Source: Coffea arabica (lineage: Eukaryota; Streptophyta; Magnoliopsida; Gentianales; Rubiaceae). Taken from it: 64,000 bases of DNA. Below, in pieces: positions 36,613 to 48,510 of this stretch. Made by a program: the position numbers and the translations under genes. The stretch lies in NCBI RefSeq assembly GCF_036785885.1, contig NC_092323.1:4256501-4320500 (forward strand). The letters are read 5' to 3'. The stretch's first letter is position 1, and every line of letters starts with the position of its first letter. The notes under the pieces are model-generated. The model ran no database searches and had not been told where the DNA came from. It worked only from the letters and a program-made list of their open reading frames with translations.

Positions 36613-36849
36613 TTAAACCTTTCCAATGACTATCTTATCAGTATTGGCATCCATAGTTGCAACACTCATTGGAATCATACATTTCATATGTAGCAAATAA
36701 TTAAGATTTTTAGGTAATTCATGAAGTACTTTCTCACAAATATCATTCGATAGTTCTATATAAGAGTACTTATCAAGACCGACATTAAGAATCCTGATTC
36801 TCTTTCCATTGTAGTGAACTACAATGTCATATGCAACTATAGGTGACAT
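36613..36849 (-). pseudogene. Fragment resembling MULE transposase N-terminus
   Basis: The 78-codon frame starts MSPIVAYDIVVHYNGKRIRI and includes HELPKNLNYLLHMKCMIP. The pattern of a strand reading VVHYNG followed by a small alpha/beta domain resembles the N-terminal region of plant mudrA proteins. The DDE catalytic domain, zinc finger and SWIM domain are absent. The location between MULE-type terminal repeats supports the call; the sequence likeness alone would be weak. Confidence 0.5.
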
Positions 36850-36970
36850 CCTATCTTATACAATTAATCATTAGTATCATAATTGTTACTTACTAAAATC
36901 AAAACTTGAATAATAAACTGAAACCTTCTTTATCATATAGGAATAACATCTAAGAGCACTTTTCAGAATA

Positions 36971-37139
36971 CACTGGATAGCACAAATATCTCAAATAATA
37001 TTTCGCTTGCATCATAGACATATTTCCCAACCCACCTTTTTATATTCCCAATTACCTTTTTATCTCACATACATCACATCACAAAAAGTGCTACAGTAAT
37101 TATTCCAAATAATATTTCAAATAATACTCTATCCAAACA
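36971..37139. mobile_element. MITE, family A copy 3, nested in the MULE relic
   Basis: It holds AATAATATTTCGCTTGCATC, CATACATCACATCACAAAAA, GTGCTACAGTAATTATTCC and ends ACTCTATCCAAACAATTA. Same orientation as the copy at 859-1028. Confidence 0.75.
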
Positions 37140-37468
37140 ATTATAATTTTTTGTTCATTTACTCACATTAGATAGGTTTATTATCTAGAAACAATCTCAA
37201 CTAATCTTTCATTCTTCCATTACCAGCATTTATTGCTCGACAAGTTTTACAAGTAGTACAACTAATAAATTGAATAGAAAAATATTATACTTGAATAGAA
37301 AAATATTATATTTTTCCCCATATTTCTAGGATTCTAGGGACTGATTTTGTAAGGGTATTTCGGTCACTTTACTGTTGTTGAAGATGATATCTGGTCACTT
37401 CAAAATGAAATGGGAGGGCAGTGTAATTTTTGATATTAAAAGATATTTATGTGTAATTATTAGAATGT

Positions 37469-37520
37469 TTGGATACCATTATTATTCCAAATAATATTTC
37501 GCTTGCATCATAAACACATT
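37469..37520. mobile_element. MITE, family A, left-end fragment
   Basis: GTTTGGATACCATTATTATT is followed by CCAAATAATATTTCGCTTGC and ATCATAAACAC, then the similarity stops. It abuts the truncated right side of the MULE relic, so its insertion or a later deletion may have removed that terminus. Confidence 0.6.
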
Positions 37521-37839
37521 TTCATTTATGTTAGAAAATAGTCGCATGTCATTCAACTAAATTAAATTAACTTTTTCGAGTGCAAAATCTAGGCTGCATT
37601 GACCCAGCATCTAACTTCCAATGGCTTTGTTTGGATTGTAAATTATTTGAAATAAAAAGGTGTGTTGGAAATTATAATGATGATGTATCCAGCATCTATC
37701 CCAAGAATTTCTACTGCTAATTTTTTTTTGCTTTGAATGTTAAGTACGTTACGTTCAGGCCTTTCAGTTTCAGCATAATAGTCCTTTCCTTTGCGAACAC
37801 CCCCACCCGCAACCCCAAAAAAAGTAATAAAAAAAAAAC

Positions 37840-37860
37840 ACACACACACACACACACACA
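37840..37860. repeat. CA dinucleotide microsatellite
   Basis: About ten CA units directly after an A-run, about 130 bases before the likely donor of the SPIRAL1-like leader intron. Confidence 0.9.
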
Positions 37861-38671
37861 AAATTATTATTGTCGCTTTGGGACTCCCTCAATTTAAACC
37901 TCACTTGCTCCTTACTTCTTCTCCCCCTCCCGACTTAAAACCAAACATCTCTCTCTCTTTCCTCTCTGCGTCTCGGCTAAGCAAATTCAAAAAGGTACGG
38001 ACGAGTCATAAGAAAAATTCTAACCAATCGATCATATTAGTCATTTTATCCTAACCGTTCAGATTTGGTCTTCTTGTCTCAATCTTTAAGAGCTCTAGTA
38101 ATTTCAACAAAATGTGAATTTTTATATGTTGTTAATTCCGACTAGTTTGAAGCTCATTTTTTTGGCTCTCGCTGATCCGTTTTTTTGCTTCTGTGTTTTC
38201 ATGTTTTAGCATTTGTTAAATGATCTGTTTGTTCTGGTTTTAGATCGGTTAGTTTTTAGCACTAACGATGAAACAAGCGATTCAACTGTAGTTGATGCGT
38301 TTTTAGAAATTTTAGATTTTAGGTGACTCGCGGAATTTTCATGACCTGGTAATTGTCTTTTATCAGATCCTTTTGTTGGATAGATGGTTTAATTCGTTTA
38401 AATTGTGAATGATTTCTCAATGTGGATTTATGTTGAGTTACTTCAATCAGTTTCACTGCTACAGGTTTAGGAATTGGATCTCCTTCAACTTTTTTCGCGT
38501 AGATTTCTTTCTTGTAGTTCAGTATCAGTCCGTTGTTGTAAAAAGTTAATTTGATGAATGTTTGTGCCACTGATCTATAGGGACAACTCGATCTAGCATG
38601 TTTAGTTTTCTCGATGAAATCGTAAGAAATTTTTTGGCTTCTTGTTGATACAGTAAGATTACTGAAAGAGA

Positions 38672-39975
38672 ATGGGTCGGGGAGTCAGTGCTGGAGGAGG
38701 TCAGAGTTCTTTGGGCTACCTCTTTGGAGGTGGAGAGGCCGCTAACACTCCTCCAGCTGCAAAGACTGAAGTTAAGGCTTCAAATGGTGAGTCTTCCACC
38801 AACCCTGCTGCTGTTTCACAGCCTGTGGATGCCATTAAGCAAGTTCCAGCCGGCATTCAAAGTAATAACGCCAACAACTATATGCGGGCAGATGGCCAAA
38901 ACTGTGGAAATTTTCTGACGGTATGACTCTTTGCATTAGTTCTATGCTATTTTATTATGTATTGTCAAGTTCTTGTTGCTCTGGAATAAGTATTGCTTGC
39001 ATGGAGGACGTAAAGATGCATTACCTTACCTGGAAAGAGATCCACAATCTGACTCATCTATAGTTTGGGTTTAAGTCAGAATCAAATACAACATTTAGCC
39101 TGCAATACACAATGCATGTATCAGATAATCTTTCGCACACATTGCCTCATGGGTTAATAAGCTATGAACATATCTATGCATTTTGATTCATCGTTGAACT
39201 AATGAATTGGAGGAGTATTAGTATGATATGCAAGTTAAATTCCTTTTGGACAATTTAATGTGAAAGAGTCACTTCGCTACCCATTACTGTCATTCTATGA
39301 TGCATAGCTGATGGGTTAGCTGACTGGTGATAAGGCTTTACTGCAATTTTTTTGGATGTGTCATGTTTATGAACCTGCTGGAATCGTCAATAGCATCTCT
39401 AGCACAAATCCACATGGCAGCTGTAGATGCTATCATGACTCCATTCTGTTAAAAGAAAGAATTATGGAGGTTTACCATATTTGTCATGTTAATCCTCCTA
39501 GAAGATTCTTACGTATTTCGCCAGGTTGCGGTCTTTATCATAGAACACTCTCTTCCTTGATAAGCAAACTGCAATTGATTTTGAGACACCAGTATTATCA
39601 CCAGTATTATCTGTTTACTATACTAGATCAGTTTCAGATGCAACTTAGCAACTGCAAATTAGCAGATGCGACCTGTGCTCTGCCTCCACCCCAATGGCGT
39701 ACTGCCATCCCTTGAACTTGATAGCCAAATAGGTTTTCACTTTCTAGATGGTGCACAGTGTTAATAATCTTATCTTTTGAGAGCTTGATTTGATTGTTGA
39801 TTTAGTTATAGTGGGTAGCCATCATGCTTTTGCTTGTCTTGACATTTCTGGAAGTTGCCAAGCATTTCTAAGAATCATAATCTTCTGACTGCAGGAAAGG
39901 CCGTCAACCAAGGTCCATGCTGCTCCTGGCGGTGGTTCTTCACTTGGTTACCTGTTTGGTGATGGCAAGAAATGA
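38672..39975 (+). CDS. SP1L: SPIRAL1-like microtubule-associated protein
   Basis: SPIRAL1 family proteins bind cortical microtubules, often at plus ends, and control directional cell expansion. Two exons (38672-38920, 39895-39975) encode 109 residues, close to Arabidopsis SPIRAL1 (119, from memory). The family hallmark is visible: near-identical motifs at both ends, GGGQSSLGYLFGGG at residues 8-21 and GGGSSLGYLFGDGKK at the C-terminus. The middle is alanine/asparagine-rich (NNANNYMRADGQNCGNFLT) and disordered. The start MGRGVSAGGG is the usual family start. A leader intron is likely: donor AAG/GTACGG at 37994/37995 and acceptor CAG at 38651-38653, typical of this family. The second open frame over exon 1 (38688-38918) is a shadow. 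Confidence 0.95.
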
Positions 39976-41654
39976 TTTGTACTTGAGACCTGTGGCCTGT
40001 TGCTTGTGGAATTACTTTGAAAAACAAAAATTCCTTATTATTTGATGTTTGGATCGTGAAATTTATGTGGAACTGTCTTATTTTCAGTCACTTCCATGAT
40101 TGAATTTGACAATGGGAGTTATAAAAGCAATGCTGGAAATGAAGGCATTTGCTGATAATCTCTCTTGTTTCTATTGGAACAGGCATGTTAATGGAAGTAA
40201 TATGCTAGTGATACATGTTCTTTTTTTGAGTGATATGTTACTGCTACGTGTTCATGAAGAGTAATCTGTTAGCAGTACATCAGCCATGTTCTGTGACTAT
40301 GACGCTATGTACATCAGCTGTGTTTTGTGACAATGACGCTGTGTATTGGGAGTGCAGGTCAGAATATAGAGCGATAGTCAGAACGAAGCGCTCTCCAAAC
40401 AAAGGGTTGCTTTTACTTTTCGAGCTTTAGGCCTTCACAATCGGGAAAGGCTGTAAATTTACTGCTCTAGTTTTTGTTTTGTGCTCTCCGAAGGCTGCAT
40501 GCAGAGCCTTCAAAAATCGTGTAGAAGGCTTTAAATTTGCAGCTTTCGATTTTGTTTTGTGCTTCTGTTTTAAACCTTTACGATCGACAAAGGATTGTAT
40601 TTCTATTTCTTATTTTGCTTCGCAACCGCCTATTAATTGCGTTAAGAGGGGGGTAAGCCATTCTTGTTTTTTTTTTTATTTTATGCCGTCAAAATGCATG
40701 GCTCATTGGTTTGGATTGTCTAAGATGGTGCTAATTCCAACTTATCGAACGCTAAACCCTGAATCTGCATTGCACTTCTAGAATAGTAGATTTTGACGAT
40801 TGTACATAGGCTCTTCAGCAATAATTATTTGTCAATTGAAGAGGTCTCTTATCACTCAAATTTTTGCCCAAAAAATTTATACAATCCATTTCCTCTAAAC
40901 TGAAGAAATGCAGAAATCCCAGTCACCAGCTTTGTTATCAATCGAGCTTCAAAAATTGATTGCCAAATTTGTATCAAATCGGCCCCAGATCAAAATCTAC
41001 AGCATAGTCTGAAGTAAAATAAACTAAATTTCGCCACTATTTACGAGGAGATTTGAAAGCCGTTCCTCCTTCAACCAAAACAGGTTGTTAACCAGAATAA
41101 TGTAGAACGGTTAAACCCCAATTTAATCCACAAACATGTCATGAACACATCTAATCATTATCTTCTATCTATCAAAGTCCCACCCTGCTGAATGTTGAGC
41201 TTCAGAGATCTCAGAAAGAGCACAAACAAATTGCAATTGTAACTGAAAGTCATAAAACACCTTCAGCACATATTACACACCTAATCAACTTAAAAATAGG
41301 CCTAGCAGACCAGAAACAATAAAAAAGCCAAAGAAAGCTTAGGATATGCTTTAAACAAAGAATCTCAAAGCATTTGTAGAAACTATAAAACACAAATGAA
41401 GGAAACAACAGAACATCTACCAAAAAGGCTCTTCAATCAAATTAAAGTTTCAATTTTGTGACTTCAATGAAATTCGTTCGAGACCTACAACGAAACAGTC
41501 ATAAGGATAATAACAATACCAAAATTGATTAAAACACCACCATCTTTAATTAAGCTACTAATTAAACCAAAAGTTCTTTTTTTTTTTGAGGGGGGAGGGT
41601 AAAAAGCTCGAGACAAATAAAGGTAACATGATGGTGACGGCGGACGCAGAAAAT
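39976..41654. other. Spacer between SPIRAL1-like and eL39 genes
   Basis: It holds the 3' regions of both genes, which converge here. A diverged tandem repeat with a period of about 73 bases lies at 40430-40610 (AAGGCT..TAAATTTGCAG..TTTTGTTTTGTGCT), and a 37-base imperfect repeat (CATCAGC.GTGTT.TGTGAC) lies at 40275-40345. Frames at 40230 and 40479 run through these repeats and are not supported as genes. Confidence 0.55.
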
Positions 41655-41918
<264 letters not shown>

Positions 41919-42015
41919 CTTCGGTTGCTGGAAGTTGAAGGAGAGCTCCGGCGGGAGGATGGGTTGGCTTCGGAATAGCTGCAGAGAGGCTGAAAGCGAG
42001 GCGGCCGAGAAACAT

Positions 42016-42043
42016 AAACCCTAAATCAAATGAACATATATAG
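42016..42043 (-). promoter_or_regulatory. Telo-box and TATA-like sequence of the eL39 promoter
   Basis: A perfect telo-box AAACCCTAA lies at 42016-42024 and a TATATA stretch at 42036-42043, about 100-125 bases before the eL39 start codon. Further up, GGCCCAG (42111-42117) gives TGGGCC on the coding strand, a site-II-like element. Telo-box plus site II is known to drive ribosomal protein genes in growing plant tissue. Confidence 0.65.
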
Positions 42044-42617
42044 TGGGACTATATGTACTCTGGAGTTATGGGGCGGACTACTTACCACCTTTTTGAAGTC
42101 TTGACCGCCAGGCCCAGTTACCCAAACTCTTTCACATGAGCCCAAACAGGGTGTCTCCCACTAGTACTCGTAGAATTGAGTCAAAAAAGAAAAACAAATA
42201 CTCATACAAAAGTAAACCTCAAGAAAGTAGAGACAGAAATTATTAGCAAATATGGGAGGAAAACTTTTGTAATGAACTAAAAAGAATTTACTACTATTTA
42301 TCTATGCTAGATCTTTATTTTACCCAAGAAAAAAATTGCCCTTGTTTTTTCTTCACCATGGAAAGGCTATAATGCTAAACATAATATAAGAGCTTTCCAG
42401 ACTATTTACCTAATTAAAAAAAGCAAAAAAGAGAGTTTATGAAGCTAAAAATGAAAGGTGTAAATCATTACTTAATAAAAAATCCAAATAGAACATAACA
42501 TTTAAAATCAATTAGTAACGTAAATAAATGTGTGTACCCGGAATATAAGCATATAAAGAACATGTTTCTTTGGACCTCTACCTTTGTGCGTGTGCGTGTT
42601 TTTTTTTTTTCTCATTT

Positions 42618-42778
42618 GTTATTGAGTAAATCTTATATACATTAACGGTGTATACACTATCATGGTTAAATATATGACATATATGCAAAATTTGAGTTTC
42701 AAATTTAAATTCGAATTATATGTCATGCATTTAATGGTGAAAGTGTATACATTGCCGTATATAGAAAATTAATCCTTT
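42618..42778. repeat. Dispersed hairpin repeat, copy 2
   Basis: Shares the motif order of 24148-24305: AACGGTGTATACACTATCAT, TTCAAATTTAAATTCGAATT, GGTGAAAGTGTATACA and ATTAATCCTTTG. Probably a MITE family specific to this genome. Confidence 0.6.
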
Positions 42779-42849
42779 GTTTAATAGTAAACATTTGCCT
42801 TGTCATGTTAGCAATTGTTTTCTAGAGTGAAGGCATTTGAACTCTTGCG

Positions 42850-43543
42850 TAGGGATGGCGATAGAGGGTTGGGGCGGGGGACCTCTCTCCCGTCCCCTGT
42901 TTCTCTTCCCCGTGGGGTTAATAAAAATGTGTTATAGTTAAATTTTAGTAAATAATCAAGTACTAAAATATCAACACATCACCAAATTATTATTCATTGT
43001 AATTTCACAATTGAAACTTATAAAAACAATCAAACAAAAGTTATTTGAATACAATCTAACATGATGAAATAAATACAACTAAAGTAGTCAAGTTTTCACT
43101 TTTGGCACAAATACAATCACTAATTCATTATTGTGCTTGTGCTTTTTTTTAAGAAAAAAATGTTATTGTATTAAGTGAAATTAGAGATTTAGTATAAATG
43201 TATTAGTAAATTTAGTATAACAATTAATAATTTGTATTAGTACACATATATAATTATTAGTATAATTAATAATCTCAATTATATTACATATACTAATATA
43301 CATTATATAATACATATAACTAATAATATCATTATCATAAGTTTGTAACTAATTAAATTATATATTATATATATAATTATATACATATATATTTTATATA
43401 TTTATTTTTTAAAGCGGGTGGCGGGATGGGGGATGAGACGGGAGTACACTCCCCCGTCCCCCGCTCCGTTTCTAAGCGGGGTTCCCCCTGCCCCCGCCCC
43501 ATTAGTCCCCCGTGGGGCGGGTGCCCGCCCATTGCCATCCTTA
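42850..43543. mobile_element. Non-autonomous hAT element (TGGCAATGGGCGGG type)
   Basis: It begins TAGGGATGGCGATAGAGGGT and ends, in reverse complement, TAAGGATGGCAATGGGCGGG. The flanking eight bases are CTCTTGCG (42842-42849) and CTCTTGAG (43544-43551), one mismatch. GC-rich ends enclose an extremely AT-rich core of about 450 bases. It resembles the hAT element at 24441-25337 in its TGGCAA..GGGCGGG end. No transposase. Confidence 0.85.
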
Positions 43544-43598
43544 CTCTTGAGCGATCCGTTATTTTGAGTATTTACACGTAAGCACTGCATTCTTTGAA

Positions 43599-43771
43599 GG
43601 AATAATTATAGAAATCTTCCCTAAGATTCCTAGCAATTGCACTCGCCTTTTTTGAGATTTAAAGAATAGCACTAATCTGTCATGTTACAGGAGATCAGTG
43701 CTTTTTTTCAAACTTTAGACGAGGTGAATGCAATTATTAAAAACCTCAGGAGAGATTTATGCAATTGTCCC
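43599..43771. mobile_element. Small Mutator-type MITE
   Basis: A perfect nine-base duplication TTCTTTGAA flanks it (43590-43598 and 43772-43780). The ends are GGAATAATTATAGAAATCTT and, in reverse complement, GGGACAATTGCATAAATCTC. Nine-base duplications with long inverted ends mark Mutator-like elements. At 173 bases it is mostly terminal repeat. The ends recall those of the MULE relic at 35861. Confidence 0.85.
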
Positions 43772-43973
43772 TTCTTTGAATACCAGCAACGGAGAGTATG
43801 GGAGATAAAATTTAGAAAAAAAAAAACTTGAAAATCAGGAAAGGTTCAAAGAGGTTTCTAATTTAATATAACATGAACCTGAAAGGGGGAGAAAATAAAA
43901 AGATACTCTTTACTAATTTAAAAAAAGGAAGAAACGAATAAAAATTCCCTCGGGTAGTTGAATTACCCGCAAA

Positions 43974-43982
43974 TTAGGGTTT
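43974..43982 (+). promoter_or_regulatory. Telo-box upstream of eIF3m
   Basis: TTAGGGTTT, the reverse complement of AAACCCTAA, lies 126 bases before the eIF3m start codon and is followed by a pyrimidine-rich stretch (TCTTTCTCTGGGTTTCCTCC) typical of leaders of translation-machinery genes. Confidence 0.5.
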
Positions 43983-44107
43983 TATCTTTCTCTGGGTTTC
44001 CTCCCTTGCAGAGCCCTTCCCGGCCCTATCCCCCAGTGCTATTTGCTGCGGAAGCTGAGCAAGTTTTTCCCATCAAAAATTAAAAAAGGAAGTTAGATAA
44101 AAGGAAA

Positions 44108-47100
44108 ATGACAACTGTGGTTCCTACTGCGGAGGAAGATCCTGCGCTCTCCGTCGTCCGATTCACCGCCGAGCTGTCCTGGGCTGATGCCGGTCCCGAG
44201 GTTTTCCCCTTCTTCACCACTTCTCTGTAACATCGTCTTATAGCTCTTGTCTGAGATTGCTCCTCAACAAACACACTCATATTATTGAGATTATTGATGC
44301 ATATATGTACAACCAATAAAAAAAATATAGATATGTATGTTTTGTAATTTGTTAGACGTAGGAACGAGTAGAATTTGAATTTTGTACTTCTTTTTTAAAA
44401 TTTTGTTCGTATTATGGATGCGTGTGCCAATATTAGGTATCGGAGGCACAGGTAAATAGCTTGTGCATGGAGGCGCAGGAGTGCATGATTGAAGGTAGAT
44501 GGCTGGATTTGGCTTCTCTCATGCTTACGTCTGCTGATTTGATCTTTTCCAAAGCTTCCGAGAAAGGTAATTTCTCTTGAGAAATTAAATATCTAATTAT
44601 AGCATGAATTTGCGAAACGTAAATCATCACATTGATTAGTATTCTCCTTTTTTCTTTCTTTTTTTTGGTGGGTGGAGGTTTCATTAGTAGTAAAATTGAA
44701 TAGGGAACTAGGGAACTAGGGATTCAATATATAGATTTCTCAAAGGATTGCAACCTCCTGTTAGTTATCAAAATTTTCTCATTGCCGAGTATAGAACAGG
44801 AGGAACCAAATTGTTTTACTAGGTGAGATGACATTCCTGTAGGGCTTTCGACGCATTAAGCGAAGACACCTTTGTCTCTTGGGGAATGGAATTAATGCTT
44901 TTCATAAACAATTTTTTCCTCCTCCATTTTCTCTCTGCAAATGTTCATATTGTTGTACATGGCATAAAATCTGCTATCCAGTGGCTACTTTTACCCCTTC
45001 TACTGTATTTAAGTCTTGCTTTGTTTTTTGGTTACATTTTCTTCTCGTGTGTTTTTCTTGGTGGTTCTTGTGCTTTCTATTTGTCAATTGTACGAGTGAC
45101 CTAATACTTGTTGGTTTTTTCATCAGATCTTGAGTGTGTTTTCACTGTGATTTGCAACCTTGTTAAGAAGGCTGAAAATTTTGATCAAGTACACACGATG
45201 GCAGATATCATATCCTCAAAAGTCACCCAACAGCCCAATGTTAAACCTGCATTGCGAGTAAAAATGTAATACACACCATTGATGATTATTTATCAGCTTA
45301 GTAAGCCTGGATGCTTTCTTGCACTTAGTCTTTTCTCTTTGTTGAAACATAACAGTTTGTTCAACCTCTACAATCTGCTGGAGAACCCAGCTAGCTGCTT
45401 CTTTGTGTACATGAAAGCTCTTAGCGTGGCAGTCAGTGGAAAAGTCACTGAACATGTAATACCATCATTCAAGAATATAGATAGCTTCTTGAGGGAATGG
45501 AATCTTGGGGTGAAGGATCAGAGAGAGCTCTTCCTCACCATCTCTAATGCATTGAAAGAAAATAAGAGGTAGGAAATGTTTCAGGTTGTCAATTAATCTT
45601 TTGTACTCATTGTACTTGCTATGACGTCTCTTGCCCAAAGTATGTTGTCTCATTTCATCTTATTTGTCTATTTGTGGGTTCCCAGCTCTGCAAAGGATTC
45701 TTTCAAGTTTCTCACTAGATATCTCGCAACCTTTTCTGATGAAGATGCATATGCTCTGAGTGAAGCAAAGGAAGAAGCAGTCCGTGCTATAGTTGATTTT
45801 GTGAAGGCACCTGACATGTTTCAGGTTTCACTTGTCTGTCTCTTTGCATTGCATATAAACTGGTTGTGAGGAGCTCCAAGGCTTGGTTGAATCTGACTTT
45901 ATGGTGCATGATTATTCATCTCCAAATGTTACATTAAATTTTTTCTTTAATGTAATTTTGAGCTGCAGTGTTACATATATGCTTTTATACTTAATTATCA
46001 ATTTGGTACGTCGGAACTTATTTGTATGATGTGTCAACGTTATTGAGTCATTTGTATCTTGGAATGGGAAACTTACAACTCATCAATCAAGTTAGATTTT
46101 GTTCTTGTGGTCTTGGAGTACAGTAGTTGGATTTCTACTTCCATAGTTATGTGAATAGTTGATAAACTGGACGAACTTGGCAGATGCTATGTCTTCTTGG
46201 AATACAGCTATATGTCAATCTTGTAGAAGGTGAAAAGCTGTATGCCTTTTACGAAACCAAGGACCTAATTTACTTTGTGTGCATCTTGTACTGGTGCATC
46301 TGGAAGTTACTCTTGCTATTATGTTTTGGATAAGCTATTTCATTCTTCCTGTTCGAATAATTATTCTTTTATGCTTTTTCTTGCTAGTGTGACCTGCTAG
46401 ATATGCCTGCTGTGGCACAGTTGGAGAAGGATGCTAAACATGCATTGGTATATCAGCTTCTGAAGATCTTCTTGACTCAGAGGCTGGATGCTTACTTGGA
46501 TTTCAGTACTGCAAATTCTACTTTGCTGAAAAGCTACGGTATTATCTTATACGTGTGCAGTTGTGGTCCATTTGATGTACCAGCGTCATGCTTTTTTTAG
46601 TTCTCTTGCCTATAATTGCTTGTTTGGATTATACAGGACTTGTTCATGAAGATTGTATAGCTAAAATGAGGTTGTTGTCATTGGTTGATCTTGCCTCCAA
46701 TGAATCTGGCCAAGTTCCTTATTCTTTGATCAGGGACACACTGAAGGTGATTTTTCATTTTCCTTTTCTGAAGTCTAATGATTCTGCAACATTTTAATAT
46801 TCATTGTGTTAGATGTTGACATTCTCGCAGATCGAAGGGGATGAGGTTGAATCATGGGTTGTTAAAGCAATCACAGCAAAGTTAATCGACTGTAAGATAG
46901 ATCAAATGAATGAAATAGTAATTGTGAGGTACAGAATTTGCAGTTTTCTTTTCCTCTACTCAGATTAACCAGTGGTGAGATGTGATGTTGGCACTTACAG
47001 CAGTTACTTTGTGTTATTATGTGAGTAGACGTGGCACAGAGCGTGTTTTTGGGCCACACCAGTGGGAAATACTCAGAGCAAAGCTTGTGAATTGGAGGGT

Positions 47101-47437
47101 AAGTTCTCTAGCTTCAGTCATATAAACTCCTTTTGGGCACTGCACTCTCAAAATCTGAAATTTATAACCACCAAAGTTGTTAATTTTGCCTTTAGCGGTG
47201 TCACCTTTTTTGTGTATGGTGGTATGCCTGTAATAACCTTCTCTTGATGTTAAAGCTGACGGTCATGTTTGTACTGCTTCACCACTGTTACTGGGTTTTC
47301 CTTAACTATAAAGTGTTTTTTGGGATCATTTATTTCTGCTGAATTTTTTGCAGACCAATATTGCAAACGTCATTACCTCCATTCAGGCTAACAAGATATC
47401 AGAAGACAGCACACAAGAAGGATTGATGATTCGCTGA
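44108..47437 (+). CDS. EIF3M: Eukaryotic translation initiation factor 3 subunit M
   Basis: eIF3m is a PCI-domain subunit of the eIF3 complex, which binds the 40S subunit during translation initiation in the cytosol. Ten exons fit: 44108-44200, 44437-44566, 45127-45265, 45356-45568, 45686-45824, 46388-46538, 46637-46746, 46831-46928, 47029-47098 and 47354-47437, giving 408 residues. Recognisable stretches in order are FTAELSWADAGPEV, LFNLYNLLENP, FLREWNLGVKDQRELFL, KDSFKFLTRYLATFSDEDA, the PCI core with HALVYQLLKIFLTQRLDAYL, and the end GTERVFGPHQWEILRAKLV. The ATG at 44108 (MTTVVPTAEEDPA) fits the plant family start. The acceptor of exon 9 (47029) was chosen to keep family length. It converges with the ABC transporter gene. 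Confidence 0.95.
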
Positions 47438-48510
47438 AATTTGTTCGTTGATCAGCCATTGGTCCATGGAAATCGTTGGGTACCAGACAGAAATGGGCTT
47501 CCATGTGGAAAAATCGCAATCTCTGTGTTACTTTTGATGTCAGATAACATTTTGTATCTTTATAGCCTCGGTTTAGGTTAAATTTAAAGACAGCAAAAAG
47601 GAAGGTTGAAAATCTCTGTGTTGCATGTCACAAAATTTTGGAGTCATTTAAGTTGTATGGAAACAATTTTGACTCGTGACCATGAGTTGCTTAGTTTGAT
47701 TCAATCGACTTCTGCAGTGTATGTTATTTTGTAATTGGGGCCGTTGGAACTCTTCTAATCCTCCTAAATTTCAGCATATTGAGGGAGCTGCAAAAGCAAT
47801 CTCATTCATTTGTTTTATTACCAATGTCTTTGCGTCACTTGCGTTGCTATTTAATTAAACAAGTGCAAGATGAAAGTTCTAAAAAGCTACAGAGGAAAAA
47901 CTCTAGTTTAACTGCAAGAGCAAAGTTCTAAAAGCAACGACAAAAGAGCACCTGTTCATTCTTATGAGGTATTTATGGCAGATTGTGTTATCTTTTGAGG
48001 AATTTCCAGAAGATATGTACCATGTTTTGAAACAGAGTTGATGCCGGGCGGTGGAAAACTGTTAAGTACTGATAATTTATTTTTACAGAATCGAACACGT
48101 TGGCAGACATTCGCACCATTTTGCATCCAACTCTTGTTATTATGAAAGTCCTTGTGTTTTCTTTTGTAGTTGGTAGATACGCATGACCAGTTTTTCATAC
48201 ATCATTTCTTCATCGAAACTGGAAATTGGTTCACTCACACCAACAAAATCTCATTTTGTTCCGAAAGGTTACACGGGGCAATCAGTGCAAGTAATTGTTT
48301 CTTTCATAATACACTAAATATGCAACCTTTTCCTGGTTACAAACGGTAATATGAACTGGTTGCTGGGAACATAAGATATGCAACTTCTGTCCACTTTTGC
48401 TTCCAGAAGTTTGTTGTTGAAGGATCCTACTATTGCACTGTCGGAAATTCCAAAGGAACCACAGATGATCTTAGCTCAGTTCACTTTTTGGTGAACTGCT
48501 CCAGTGCACT
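47438..48510. other. Convergent 3' spacer between eIF3m and the ABC transporter
   Basis: It contains the 3' untranslated regions of both genes. I see no repeat or extra gene in it; the 78-codon minus frame at 47962-48198 has no family likeness. Confidence 0.6.

Larger units (their letters stand above)
35861..37464. mobile_element. Mutator-like (MULE) relic
   Basis: The left end reads AGGGATAATTTCAGAAACCT then TGAGGTTTCTAATCATTTCA. The right side carries the inverted counterpart GGGAGGGCAGTGTAATTTTT through AATTATTAGAA, then stops before the outermost 30 or so bases, where a MITE fragment begins. So the right terminus is lost. Inside, on the minus strand, is a fragment resembling the N-terminus of a mudrA-type transposase (36613-36849), and another MITE is inserted at 36971-37139. 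It cannot move by itself. Confidence 0.7.
34214..38671. other. Spacer between MES11-type and SPIRAL1-like genes
   Basis: No intact gene is seen. The first few hundred bases hold the 3' region of the MES gene. A broken Mutator-like element occupies about 35861-37464 and MITE pieces lie at 36971-37139, 37469-37520 and 37622-37680. A CA microsatellite (37840-37860) lies just before the SPIRAL1-like leader. Confidence 0.6.
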
